NCBI GenBank assembly: GCA_016281335.1 | Contig: JAEEIK010000082.1 | Coordinates: 1-64,000 of the forward strand | Direction of reading: 5' to 3' | Length of the DNA stretch: 64,000 bases | DNA from: Lachnospiraceae bacterium | Lineage (GTDB): Bacteria; Bacillota; Clostridia; Lachnospirales; Lachnospiraceae | In this document: one piece after another, positions 39,534 through 48,082 of the stretch | Layout: each line of letters opens with the position of its first letter | Numbering within the stretch: position 1 is the stretch's first letter | Made by a program: the position numbers and the translations under genes | Notes under the pieces: model-generated | What the model was told of the DNA's origin: nothing | The model's database searches: none | The model's input: only the letters and a program-made list of their open reading frames with translations

Positions 39534-41522
39534 TTATACTCTCTTAAATGCCGGTATCACATCAAGCGGCGCATCGACGTTTATCGTCACGCCTCCGTCA
39601 TATACCTTATTTGTATTGATATCCTCCCACTTGCCTGCAGGCAGGTATACTTCTCTGCTGCGCATACCAAGCTCCATTACCGGAGCTACCAGGTAGGAAG
39701 GTCCGAACATGTACTGGTCTTCCAGCTCCCAGCACTTCTTATCCTCCGGGAATTCGTAGAACATCGTACGTATCACGGGCGAACCGTTTTCGGAAGCCTC
39801 CTTCATAAGTCCTGCGGTATAATCCTTAAGGCTCATGCGAAGCTCAATGTACTTTTTCATAATTGCTTCGGCCTCTTCTCCGTAGCTCCAGATCTCATTG
39901 GGCTGTCCGGTAAACAGATATCCGCCTCCGAAATCCCTGTCATCCAGGGTAGGAATATCTCTGGGTCCTCTGTCCCCGTGCAGACGCATAATAGGTGAGA
40001 ACACACCGAAACCAAACCATCTGAGCAGCAGTTCCACAAAATCGGGATCCTTCACATCATCGGTCATAAAGCCGCCGATATCCGTTGTCCACCAGGGTAT
40101 ACCTGCTATACCCGTATTGAGTCCTGCTGAAAGCTGATCTCTGAAAGCCTCAAAAGTCGAAGGTATGTCACCGCTCCAGAGCAGCGCTCCGTATTTCTGC
40201 GAACCTACCCAGGCTGATCTGATAAGTGAAAGGGGTATCTCCCCTCCATCCGCAACTGTTCCCTCAGCTACCACTTTCAGATAGTTCTTCGCATATTCAC
40301 AGCCGACTTCAGCGCTCCTTCCGGTAAAATAACGCATATTGTCAAACTGATATACTGCGCTGTCGGGCTCGGCATTGTCGAGCCAGAACAGGTCTATGCC
40401 GTATTTTTTATAATTGTCTTTGAGCTTCTTCCATACAAAATCCCTGGCTTCGGGATTGAAGGTATCAAAGATCGCACATTCTCCCTGGTAATCATAGGTC
40501 TCTATCGTGCCTCTGTCAGTCCGGGCAAGCATGTTCTTTGAGAGCATCTCCTCGAAGTTCTCGCATCTCTTGTCTACCGAAGGCCATACGGATACCATTA
40601 CCTTGGTCCCGTCCGCATGCAGTTCGTCAACCATTGCCCTGACTTTATCTTCGGGCCAGTATTTCTCGTCGAAACACCAGCTTCCCTGATAAGGCCAGTG
40701 GAAGAAATCTATTACCATCACATCGAGATGTATGCCCATCTCCTTGTATTTCCTGGTCACTGCCAGCACTTCTTCGGGAGTACGGTATCTCAGCTTGCAC
40801 TGCCAGAAACCGAGGTACTCACTGCCAAGCACCGGAGCGCGGCCCACAACTTCGGTATAGTTTTTCACGATAGCCGCGGGGGTATCATCCACGGTTATCC
40901 AGTAATCTATCTCTTTGGACTCATCGCCCACCCATTCCGTCAGGTTCTTGCCGAAAGAAACCCGGCCGCTGGCGGGGTTGTTCCAAAGGAAACCGTAACC
41001 CTTTGATGAAAGAGCGAAAGGAATGCTTACCTGTGAATTACGCTGTGCCAGCTCCAGCATACAGCCTTTCAGATCAAGATAAGGCTGCTGATACTGTCCC
41101 ATACCGAATATCTTTTCATCTTCGTTTCTTTCGAAACGCACGGCGATCTTAAAGGCATCGGAGGCGAGGCCCACATATTCCCTGGCCGTAACCTTCAGAC
41201 ACCTGCTCTCCTTTGTCAGAGGCTCGCCGTAAGCCCTGTTATACTCATAGAGCACTCTTTCATCATCCTTAAAGAACTCGATCATGCCCGAAGGATTGAT
41301 CGCTGCACGGATGCGGCCGTTGCTTATGCTTGCGGTCTTTTCGGCGATCTTAATACCCGCACTGCCCTTTTCAACGTTTTCGGTCAGTGCCCTGTCCCTG
41401 CCTGTAAACGCCGTCAGCTGAGTCGAACGAAGCCTCAGGGCATTCTTGCCCCAGGGCTCTATACGAAGGATCTCAGCTCCTTCGCGTCCTATTAGCGCAT
41501 TGCCGTCTTTTTCAAATCTCAT
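39534..41522 (-). CDS. Glycoside hydrolase family 31 enzyme, probable alpha-xylosidase
   Basis: This 662-residue enzyme has an N-terminal beta-sandwich, then the GH31 barrel. The nucleophile Asp is in LFWLDNAEPD and the acid/base Asp lies near LLWSGDIPSTFEAF; GIPWWTTDIGGF follows. The WLD-x-AEP form is the one seen in alpha-xylosidases rather than starch-type alpha-glucosidases. There is no signal peptide. The gene overlaps the GH9 gene by four bases, so the pair could dismantle xyloglucan oligosaccharides in the cytosol: GH31 removes xylose branches and GH9 cuts the glucan backbone. Alpha-glucosidase activity is the alternative. Confidence 0.87.
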   Translation of the reverse strand: MRFEKDGNALIGREGAEILRIEPWGKNALRLRSTQLTAFTGRDRALTENVEKGSAGIKIAEKTASISNGRIRAAINPSGMIEFFKDDERVLYEYNRAYGEPLTKESRCLKVTAREYVGLASDAFKIAVRFERNEDEKIFGMGQYQQPYLDLKGCMLELAQRNSQVSIPFALSSKGYGFLWNNPASGRVSFGKNLTEWVGDESKEIDYWITVDDTPAAIVKNYTEVVGRAPVLGSEYLGFWQCKLRYRTPEEVLAVTRKYKEMGIHLDVMVIDFFHWPYQGSWCFDEKYWPEDKVRAMVDELHADGTKVMVSVWPSVDKRCENFEEMLSKNMLARTDRGTIETYDYQGECAIFDTFNPEARDFVWKKLKDNYKKYGIDLFWLDNAEPDSAVYQFDNMRYFTGRSAEVGCEYAKNYLKVVAEGTVADGGEIPLSLIRSAWVGSQKYGALLWSGDIPSTFEAFRDQLSAGLNTGIAGIPWWTTDIGGFMTDDVKDPDFVELLLRWFGFGVFSPIMRLHGDRGPRDIPTLDDRDFGGGYLFTGQPNEIWSYGEEAEAIMKKYIELRMSLKDYTAGLMKEASENGSPVIRTMFYEFPEDKKCWELEDQYMFGPSYLVAPVMELGMRSREVYLPAGKWEDINTNKVYDGGVTINVDAPLDVIPAFKRV

Positions 41523-43123
41523 ACGTAACCTCCTGCTTTCTTAATGTACCCCAGCACAAATACCAAAGGAGAATTCCAGTAAATGGTTATCTCATTGGTC
41601 GAATAAGAAAGTATATTATCCGCATATCTGCGCATTGCGGGTCTGTCACTCATATTTTCCATATTTGCGGCTTCATCGCCGGGCCTGTAATTGGGTCCTC
41701 CGGATACAAAGCCGGGAATAGGATCGTCTATGCCGTCTGCTATGCCGGGTCTGTTGTGGGGATTCCTGAAAGCATTCTCACCTATACCGGTCACATAGCT
41801 TAAATTCATGGCATTCCTGCCGAAGATATAATCAAGCTGCGCCTTTGCGGCTTCAAGATAAGAAGCATCCGTCGTGAGTTCATGGGCATAACACAGTATC
41901 ATCGCATTCATCAGCACCACCATGTTACTGCCCCAGGTAAACTCCCTGGGTCTTAAAGTAAACTCGAAAGCATTAGACTCTGAAAGCTGCTTAAGCCTGT
42001 CAGCTTCATCCATCCACTTTAACTTTATCCTGTTATACAGATCACTTCCGAATATCTCTTCACCGCCCGTCAGGCAGCAAAGCGAAGCAAAACCACCCAC
42101 ATCGGCCCAGCCCAGAGCCGTCAGATTGACCTTTAGCTCCATCGTGTCCTGAATGATAAACTTTGCCTTATCATCTTTCTCACTCCTGTAGATCTCCATG
42201 GCAGCCCAGAAGCGCTCATCCGCATCGGAACGGTCATAATAGGTCCCTGTCAGCACTTCCTTCGGGTTCTCGAAAATAAAGGAAGGATTCTCAAGCAGCC
42301 AGTTCCAGCTCTTTAAAGAGGCCGCTTTGAGCACTGCCGCATATTCCTCATCAAACTCTTTGTATATTCTCGCTGCCAGCGCCATTACTGCGGCAAGATC
42401 AGCAGTCGCAAGGCTGGATACCGGTGTCACCGCTACAGGCAGCTCATCATCCGAGGGCATGATGAAATCGCAGAAGTTCATGGATGTAGCCTTATGATGA
42501 ACTCCGCCGTCCTCTTCCTGCATAAGAAGCATCCAGTCCAATTCATATTTACATTCGGCAAGTATGTCCGGATATTTTCCGCCGCTTTCGGGTATATTCA
42601 CATCTATTGAGAGCTGCTCTCTCTCCAATTCGAATCCATAGAGAAGATGCCCCAGCGCGACAGCCGCTGCGGTCACATATCTTCCGAAGTCACCGGCATC
42701 ATGCCAGCCCCCGTGCATCTTCATTTTTCTCTCGGGATTCAGAAGATCAAAAGCATCTCCGAGATGACAGGCCTTTCTCTTAAACCTGCCTGCGTACTTC
42801 TCTTCCAGTTCCATGCCGCAACGCTGGAAATAAAACATCTTAAGCGCTGCCTTAAGAGCTTCGTCATAATGATCATCGCTTATAACGAAGCTGCAGCTCT
42901 TATTTCCCTCAGCATCTTTGAAATAGTAAGTACCTGTCTCAGTGATGTCGCTGAAATCTATAATCCCCGCTTCTTCCCCACTGTTCTCATCAAAGGAAAG
43001 CTTTACGTTCCCTTCCTTAACCACTTTTCCGTCTTTATTCAGGAGTTCGTAGTGTGATGATGACGTAAGGGTCGCATGCTTGACGGATGACCCGTAGTAC
43101 CCCGCCTGATTCACGTATATCAT
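41519..43123 (-). CDS. Glycoside hydrolase family 9 enzyme, cytosolic
   Basis: This 534-residue enzyme has an N-terminal immunoglobulin-like domain (1-85; MIYVNQAGYYGSSVKHATL), then the GH9 (alpha/alpha)6 barrel. The catalytic base region is GGWHDAGDFGRY and the acid Glu is in SYSTNEITIYWNSP; a FGRNAMNLSYVTGIG motif is also present. This is the cellodextrinase/endoglucanase group with an Ig domain. No signal peptide is present, so imported beta-glucan fragments are the likely substrate. AAGGAG precedes the ATG. It lies 21 nt after O-acetylhomoserine sulfhydrylase and overlaps the GH31 gene. Confidence 0.9.
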   Translation of the reverse strand: MIYVNQAGYYGSSVKHATLTSSSHYELLNKDGKVVKEGNVKLSFDENSGEEAGIIDFSDITETGTYYFKDAEGNKSCSFVISDDHYDEALKAALKMFYFQRCGMELEEKYAGRFKRKACHLGDAFDLLNPERKMKMHGGWHDAGDFGRYVTAAAVALGHLLYGFELEREQLSIDVNIPESGGKYPDILAECKYELDWMLLMQEEDGGVHHKATSMNFCDFIMPSDDELPVAVTPVSSLATADLAAVMALAARIYKEFDEEYAAVLKAASLKSWNWLLENPSFIFENPKEVLTGTYYDRSDADERFWAAMEIYRSEKDDKAKFIIQDTMELKVNLTALGWADVGGFASLCCLTGGEEIFGSDLYNRIKLKWMDEADRLKQLSESNAFEFTLRPREFTWGSNMVVLMNAMILCYAHELTTDASYLEAAKAQLDYIFGRNAMNLSYVTGIGENAFRNPHNRPGIADGIDDPIPGFVSGGPNYRPGDEAANMENMSDRPAMRRYADNILSYSTNEITIYWNSPLVFVLGYIKKAGGYV

Positions 43124-43144
43124 ATACCTTCTCCTTATGTTCTG

Positions 43145-44419
43145 TCAGGCTAAAGCCTGCTCAAGATCAGCTATAAGATCCGCCTTGTCTTCAAGCCCGC
43201 AGGACAGACGTATCAGTCCTGCCGGTATGCCTGCTGCCTCCAACTGCTCGTCGGTCATCTGACGATGGGTAGAAGTAGCCGGATTTAAACAGCAGCTTCT
43301 TGCATCAGCCACATGTGTCTCTATTGCTATAAGTTTAAGCTTCTTCATAACGCTCTCTGCCGCAGCCCTGCCGCCTTTAAGCTCAAAGCTTACCACACCG
43401 CAGCCTCCGCAGCCAAAGTATTTCTGAGCTCTCTCATAATAAGGATCTCCCTTAAGTCCGGGATAGCTTACCTTTGTTATCTTATCCTGGGCTGCAAGGA
43501 ACTCCGCAACGGCCGTGCCGTTCTCCACATGCCTGGGCATGCGTACATGCAGGCTCTCAAGTCCGAGATTCAGAAGGAAAGCATTCTGGGGACTCTGTAT
43601 GCAGCCGAAATCCCTCATGAGCTGCGCCGTAGCCTTTGTGATGAATGCGCCTTCCTTACCGAATTTCTCAGCATAGGTTATGCCGTGATATGAATCATCG
43701 GGAGTGGTAAGTCCCGGGAATTTGTCCTTATGAGCCATCCAGTCAAATTTACCGGAATCTACGATCGCTCCGCCCACACCGGCTCCGTGTCCGTCCATAT
43801 ACTTGGTGGTAGAGTGTGTAACGATATCAGCTCCCCACTCTATAGGTCTGCAGTTTACCGGAGTAGGGAAGGTGTTGTCTATGATCAGCGGAACGCCGTG
43901 CTCATGCGCCACCTTGGCGAATCTCTCGATATCAAGTACCGTAAGCGCGGGATTTGCTATAGTCTCACCGAATACCGCCCTGGTATTGTCCCTGAAAGCA
44001 GCGTTAAGTTCGTCTTCGTCAGCATCGGGCGAAACAAAGGTCACATCTATGCCCATCTTTGCCATGGTCACGGATATCAGATTGAAGGTTCCGCCATAGA
44101 TAGAAGATGAAGCAACTATATGAGATCCGTTTTCACAGATATTAAAAAGAGCAAAGAAATTAGCTGCCTGTCCCGAAGAAGTGAGCATACCTGCCGCACC
44201 GCCTTCCAGAGCTGCTATCTTTGCTGCAACATAATCATTTGTAGGATTCTGAAGTCTGGTATAGAAATAACCGCTGGCCTCCAGATCAAAGAGTTTACCC
44301 ATGTCTTCACTGGTATCATATTTGAAAGTTGTGGACTGGATTATGGGTATCTGCCTCGGTTCTCCGTTCCCCGGCGTATAGCCCGCCTGTACACATTTGG
44401 TACCTGTTCCAAAAGCCAT
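43145..44419 (-). CDS. metY: O-acetylhomoserine sulfhydrylase (aminocarboxypropyltransferase)
   Basis: This 424-residue PLP enzyme of the Cys/Met-metabolism family joins O-acetylhomoserine and sulfide to homocysteine. Seen: QSTTFKYDTSEDMGKLFDL, Y-x-x-R-x-x-N-P-T-N (FYTRLQNPTNDYV), the PLP Lys in THSTTKYMDGHG, and the C-terminal RLSCGLEDKADLIADL. Length and start (FGTGTKCVQAGYTPGNGEPRQIPI) match the MetY group. It has its own extended -10 promoter and AAAGGAG ribosome site. The GH9 and GH31 genes follow on the same strand, probably as read-through neighbours. Confidence 0.94.
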   Translation of the reverse strand: MAFGTGTKCVQAGYTPGNGEPRQIPIIQSTTFKYDTSEDMGKLFDLEASGYFYTRLQNPTNDYVAAKIAALEGGAAGMLTSSGQAANFFALFNICENGSHIVASSSIYGGTFNLISVTMAKMGIDVTFVSPDADEDELNAAFRDNTRAVFGETIANPALTVLDIERFAKVAHEHGVPLIIDNTFPTPVNCRPIEWGADIVTHSTTKYMDGHGAGVGGAIVDSGKFDWMAHKDKFPGLTTPDDSYHGITYAEKFGKEGAFITKATAQLMRDFGCIQSPQNAFLLNLGLESLHVRMPRHVENGTAVAEFLAAQDKITKVSYPGLKGDPYYERAQKYFGCGGCGVVSFELKGGRAAAESVMKKLKLIAIETHVADARSCCLNPATSTHRQMTDEQLEAAGIPAGLIRLSCGLEDKADLIADLEQALA

Positions 44420-44457
44420 TTTTTTAGTCTCCTTTTATTTTATTTTTCGGCTATGCT

Positions 44458-44486
44458 ATCATACCATATATCATTCCCGTCTTCAA
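44458..44486 (-). promoter_or_regulatory. Promoter of metY
   Basis: TTGAAG (44486-44481), 17 bp, TATGAT (44463-44458) with TGG just before (extended -10) are read on the minus strand. The start near 44451 is about 30 nt before the ATG at 44419. No S-box or T-box structure is visible in the short leader. Confidence 0.78.
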
Positions 44487-44502
44487 GTTATAAAAGGGCT
44501 TT

Positions 44503-44742
44503 TCAGACGTATTCGAACATCCCTTCCGCATCCTCTTTCTTCACGCTTTCCTGTATCTTCAGGACTCTTACCTTAGTCTCCTTATTCCCGAAGGCTATGG
44601 TTATGATATCACCGGCCTTGACCTCGGTTCCGGCCTTGGCCACACGGTCTCCTATCATTATACGCCCGGCATCGCAGGCCTCATTGGCCACCGTGCGTCT
44701 CTTTATCAGTCTCGACACCTTTAAATATTTATCCAGTCTCAT
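44503..44742 (-). CDS. rqcP: S4-domain RNA-binding protein RqcP (Hsp15-like)
   Basis: This 79-residue S4 protein opens MRLDKYLKVSRLIKRRTVANEACDAGRI, the standard S4 RNA-binding motif. It matches RqcP/YabO in Firmicutes, which binds the 50S subunit and helps add the Ala tail to stalled nascent chains. It follows the HU gene with a terminator hairpin between them, so it may be expressed from partial read-through. Confidence 0.9.
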   Translation of the reverse strand: MRLDKYLKVSRLIKRRTVANEACDAGRIMIGDRVAKAGTEVKAGDIITIAFGNKETKVRVLKIQESVKKEDAEGMFEYV

Positions 44743-44758
44743 AATTCATTCTCCCGAT

Positions 44759-44785
44759 AAAAAAGGGAGGGCCTATGCCCTCCCT
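44759..44785 (-). terminator. Terminator after the HU gene
   Basis: GGGAGGGC (44765-44772) pairs with GCCCTCCC (44777-44784) around CTAT. A run of six T follows on the minus strand. It separates hup from rqcP. Confidence 0.9.
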
Positions 44786-44807
44786 CGATTATTGTTTTAA
44801 AAACTTC

Positions 44808-45080
44808 TTAGTTAAGAGCATCCTTGAAAGCCTTACCAGCCTTGAACTTAGGAGCCTTGGAAGCAGCGATCTTCATGGTAGCGCCGGTCTGAGGATTGCG
44901 GCCTGTACGAGCGCTTCTCTTGGTTACTTCGAAGGTACCGAAACCAACCAGTGATACCTTGCCGCCCTTCTTGAGCTCTTTTGTGATGGTATCTGTGAAT
45001 GCATTAACAACTGCCTCTGCATCTTTCTTTGTAAGGCTTGCCTTATCTGCGATTGCTGCTACTAATTCTGTTTTGTTCAT
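44808..45080 (-). CDS. hup: HU-family nucleoid DNA-binding protein
   Basis: The protein has 90 residues and the complete HU fold: MNKTELVAAIADKASLTKKDAE at the start, VSLVGFGTFEVTKRSARTGRNPQTG in the DNA-binding arms, and the KAGKAFKDALN end. It bends and packs DNA. A consensus promoter (TTGACA-17-TATAAC), a leader of about 60 nt with an AT-rich hairpin, and a good ribosome site indicate strong expression. Confidence 0.96.
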   Translation of the reverse strand: MNKTELVAAIADKASLTKKDAEAVVNAFTDTITKELKKGGKVSLVGFGTFEVTKRSARTGRNPQTGATMKIAASKAPKFKAGKAFKDALN

Positions 45081-45142
45081 TTTATTACCTCTCCTTTTAT
45101 GTTTGATTTAAAAGCTTTTCGCTTTAAAAAGCTACATTAAAC

Positions 45143-45171
45143 GTTATATTAGTTTTTTGCTGATTTGTCAA
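45143..45171 (-). promoter_or_regulatory. Promoter of the HU gene
   Basis: TTGACA (45171-45166), 17-bp A-rich spacer, TATAAC (45148-45143) are read on the minus strand. The remaining noncoding stretch up to 45285 is A/T-rich; it holds a weak GTAAAAA/TTTTTAC pairing that may help end the PEGA-protein transcript, and nothing else I can name. Confidence 0.88.
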
Positions 45172-45285
45172 GGGCAGACACACAATATATGGTGATTTTC
45201 GGCCTGTTTTGTGATTTTTTTAGCAAATTAGAGTAAAAAAACCGCCTATTTTCAGAGTTTTTACATATTGCAATCTGTTTTTCCC

Positions 45286-46695
45286 TTAATCTATGGGGTC
45301 TAATTCGGAAAAAGAATAATTCAGATCCGACTCCTCCGCCCCGACATTGATCGTATAGCTTCTGGTCTGATATCCGCTCCGCCTCAGCGTTATCACATAA
45401 CTGCCTGCTTCCCTTAAAAATGAAATGGGGGATATGCCTATATAAATGCCGTCTTTATATACTTCCACATCTTCGGGAGCATCTATATACACTCTGTACT
45501 GTCCCACACTTACCGCATCTTTTATATCCGAAGCCGGAACGGGTGTCGGTGTAGGCGTAGGCTCAGTCTCCACATCAATCATTTCCACCGTATTTCCGCG
45601 CGGTTCCTCTGTAGGTACCGGCGTGGGCGTGGATGTAGGTTCGGAAACAGTGCTGTTTTCCGATGCCGAAGCATTGGGATCTTTTTCCAGTATGATATTC
45701 AGATTGGCCAGCTCGGAGCCGACCTTTATATATCTGCTCACCGTGATATAACCGTCTGCGGCAGCCACCATCTGATGTATGCCGTAGGAGAGCTTTACCT
45801 TATCGCTTGTATCCGTTTTCTCGCCGTCTATATAAACCCTGGCCTCTTCGGGTATCACGGTAAAGATTATCGATCCGTATTCCGGCTCGCTTACCCATTT
45901 GCTGACATCTATCGATATCTCCTGACCTTCCTTCACGCTTATGTTTTCCGTTCCCGAAGATCCTTTATGAGAAACGGTTACCGGATAAGTTCCTTCGGGT
46001 ACCGCAAGCAGCATATCGGGCTGTATCTGGCTCACCAGCCTGTCACCTGCCTGAACCCAGCCTCCGACAAAATAATCACTGTTTACCAGTCTCAGATAGC
46101 CGTGACCCTCTTCCACAAAGATCCCGTATACCGTATGGTCCATGCCCGTTACCCTTAGCCTGTCCATACCGTTTATGTCCATGAGCTCACCTTCTCCCGT
46201 ATCAGTCATCACCACAAGATCTTTACTGAGACTGTAGAGTTCTCCGCCAAGGCTTATATTTCTTCCCTTTGCGTCCGGAGCAAAACCTTTAACGTTCTCG
46301 AAAACAAAGGCTTCGGGTGAAAGTTTCAGCGTGTTGAGCCTCTTCCTTCCGTGCACGAAAGTCACTTCCGCCATAGCCCCGGTATCCACCTGGGCTAAGC
46401 TTATAGGCTGTGAATATTTATCCGCATAGGAAGTAGCCCCGTCAAAATTCAGGGTATATTTTTTGCCGAGTTCAAGATTCAGAAAAGTTATCGTGTTATT
46501 CTGCAGATCCTTGCTGACCACCAGGGCAGTGTCTATGGAATCAAAATTACCCGCAAGCGCAGGAACAAAGCCCGTCTCCTGACTTTCGACAGGCTTAGGT
46601 GTATCTGTCTGCGCACAGCCGGAAATAAGCAGGCCTCCGCAGAGCATGAGCAGGGCTGCTTTTTCTATTCTTTTTTCACTCTTTGCCTTTAACAT
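45286..46695 (-). CDS. PEGA-domain lipoprotein
   Basis: This 469-residue lipoprotein has its lipobox at LLISGC (Cys about 27). A beta-rich region of about 230 residues is followed by a PEGA domain (EARVYIDGEKTDTSDKVKL) and a linker of Thr-Pro repeats (TPTPTPVPTEEP type). A second PEGA domain closes it (DVEVYKDGIYIGISPISF). PEGA domains are usually extracellular and bind cell-surface polymers. The start at 46695 is chosen because it gives a normal signal peptide; a longer frame upstream only reads into the cca gene. It overlaps cca by 20 bases. Function unknown. Confidence 0.82.
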   Translation of the reverse strand: MLKAKSEKRIEKAALLMLCGGLLISGCAQTDTPKPVESQETGFVPALAGNFDSIDTALVVSKDLQNNTITFLNLELGKKYTLNFDGATSYADKYSQPISLAQVDTGAMAEVTFVHGRKRLNTLKLSPEAFVFENVKGFAPDAKGRNISLGGELYSLSKDLVVMTDTGEGELMDINGMDRLRVTGMDHTVYGIFVEEGHGYLRLVNSDYFVGGWVQAGDRLVSQIQPDMLLAVPEGTYPVTVSHKGSSGTENISVKEGQEISIDVSKWVSEPEYGSIIFTVIPEEARVYIDGEKTDTSDKVKLSYGIHQMVAAADGYITVSRYIKVGSELANLNIILEKDPNASASENSTVSEPTSTPTPVPTEEPRGNTVEMIDVETEPTPTPTPVPASDIKDAVSVGQYRVYIDAPEDVEVYKDGIYIGISPISFLREAGSYVITLRRSGYQTRSYTINVGAEESDLNYSFSELDPID

Positions 46696-48082
46696 ATTTT
46701 TCCAGCAGATACTCTTTCGTATTGTGCTCCGGATACTCCAGGACATCGTTTAACATTTCGTTTAATTTCTCTCCCATAGCCGGTCCCGGGCTGATCCCCG
46801 CGGCTATCAGATCCGCGCCTTTTACGCTAAGCTGTGACAGAGTCACACACTCGGCCTGTTCTTCTATCTCTTTCCAGAGTTCATGTATACGGTAAATCCG
46901 CTCAAGCTTCTCTTCTCTTTTGTACATGCTCTGGGCTTTCACATCCGCTTCCTGCACATAAAACACCAGCGGGAAAGCCTCTCTGCCCGCTCTGTTGATG
47001 AAACGTCTGAGCAGCCGTCTGTCAGCCTCCGTCCTGTCATCATGGAATTCTATCAGCTTCTTCACGCGGTTTATGGTATCGTTATCATACTTAAGCCTCT
47101 TAAGTATGGTATCCGCCATCTCCGCGCTTTTTTTCGGATGTCCCTTAAAATGACATACGCCCTTATCATCCATGGTCTTCATCAGCGGTTTTGCGACATC
47201 ATGGAGCAGCATGGATATCCTTAAGAACTTCAGCGCCTCAGGAAAAGCGTCTTCCCCTATCTCTTCCTTAAGCGCTCCGCAATCTATGTTTTCCAGGCTG
47301 TGCAGCGTATGCTCGCCCACAGTATAACAGTGATGCGGTGTTTCCTGGGTCGTCTCCATGCAGGCATTGAATTCCGGAAGAAAATATTCAGTAAGGCCGT
47401 ATTCGTAAAACAGCTTAAACTTGTAAGGTTCTGCGCTTACAAGGAGCTTTTCGACTTCGACGCGTATCCGCTCGGCGCTTACCTTTTCTATATTGGCGGA
47501 GAGTTCTTTAGCCGCTGCTGCCGTGCCTTCATCAATGCTTCCTTTCAGCTGCGCCGCGAAACGCACGGCGCGCATCATCCTCAGGGCATCTTCCGAGAAT
47601 CTTTCATACGGATCCCCGACACAGCGTATTATTCGGTCCTTAAGATCTTCTCTTCCGTTAAAGAGATCCACGATACCGCGCTCCGGATGCCAGGCCATTG
47701 CATTGATCGTAAAGTCCCTGCGTTTCAGATCTTCTTCAAGACTTTTGGAAAAACTCACTTCCTTCGGGTGCCGTCCGTCCTCATACACCCCGTCGATGCG
47801 GTAGGTCGTCACTTCATAGGATTCCAGCCTTCCGGCCTCTTTTAACAAAACGGTGACCGTCCCGTGCTTTATACCGGTATCCACAGTTCTCCTGAAAAGC
47901 TGTTTAACCTCTTCCGGCAGCGCCGAGGTCGTGATATCCCAATCCGCCGGCACCCTGTTAAGCAGGCAGTCCCTTACACAGCCTCCGACTGCATAAGCCT
48001 CAAACCCTGCATCCTCCAGGGTCTTTATGATATGCTTTACACCATCAGGCATCAGTTTTGTATCTGCCTCAGCCTTCTGCAT
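46676..48082 (-). CDS. cca: CCA-adding tRNA nucleotidyltransferase
   Basis: This 468-residue class II nucleotidyltransferase has the head motif YAVGGCVRDCLLNRVPADWDIT (catalytic Asp pair). DFTINAMAWHPERGIVDLF and ALRMMRAVRFAAQL follow, and the body contains an HD subdomain (LHDVAKP). The enzyme repairs or builds the CCA end of tRNAs. It overlaps the aminotransferase gene upstream by 14 bases and the PEGA gene downstream by 20, so the three look co-transcribed. Confidence 0.94.
   Translation of the reverse strand: MQKAEADTKLMPDGVKHIIKTLEDAGFEAYAVGGCVRDCLLNRVPADWDITTSALPEEVKQLFRRTVDTGIKHGTVTVLLKEAGRLESYEVTTYRIDGVYEDGRHPKEVSFSKSLEEDLKRRDFTINAMAWHPERGIVDLFNGREDLKDRIIRCVGDPYERFSEDALRMMRAVRFAAQLKGSIDEGTAAAAKELSANIEKVSAERIRVEVEKLLVSAEPYKFKLFYEYGLTEYFLPEFNACMETTQETPHHCYTVGEHTLHSLENIDCGALKEEIGEDAFPEALKFLRISMLLHDVAKPLMKTMDDKGVCHFKGHPKKSAEMADTILKRLKYDNDTINRVKKLIEFHDDRTEADRRLLRRFINRAGREAFPLVFYVQEADVKAQSMYKREEKLERIYRIHELWKEIEEQAECVTLSQLSVKGADLIAAGISPGPAMGEKLNEMLNDVLEYPEHNTKEYLLEKYVKGKE

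Noticed and set aside
44420-44457. S-box or other sulfur riboswitch before metY
   Set aside because: The leader is only about 30 nt and has no stem able to form a known SAM-binding fold.
45172-45285. Small gene or regulatory RNA in the A/T-rich gap between HU and the PEGA gene
   Set aside because: No frame with a start and ribosome site, and no stable fold; only homopolymeric A/T runs.
45286-46746. PEGA lipoprotein starting at 46746
   Set aside because: The additional residues are the 3' end of cca in another frame and would bury the signal peptide; 46695 gives a proper lipoprotein signal.
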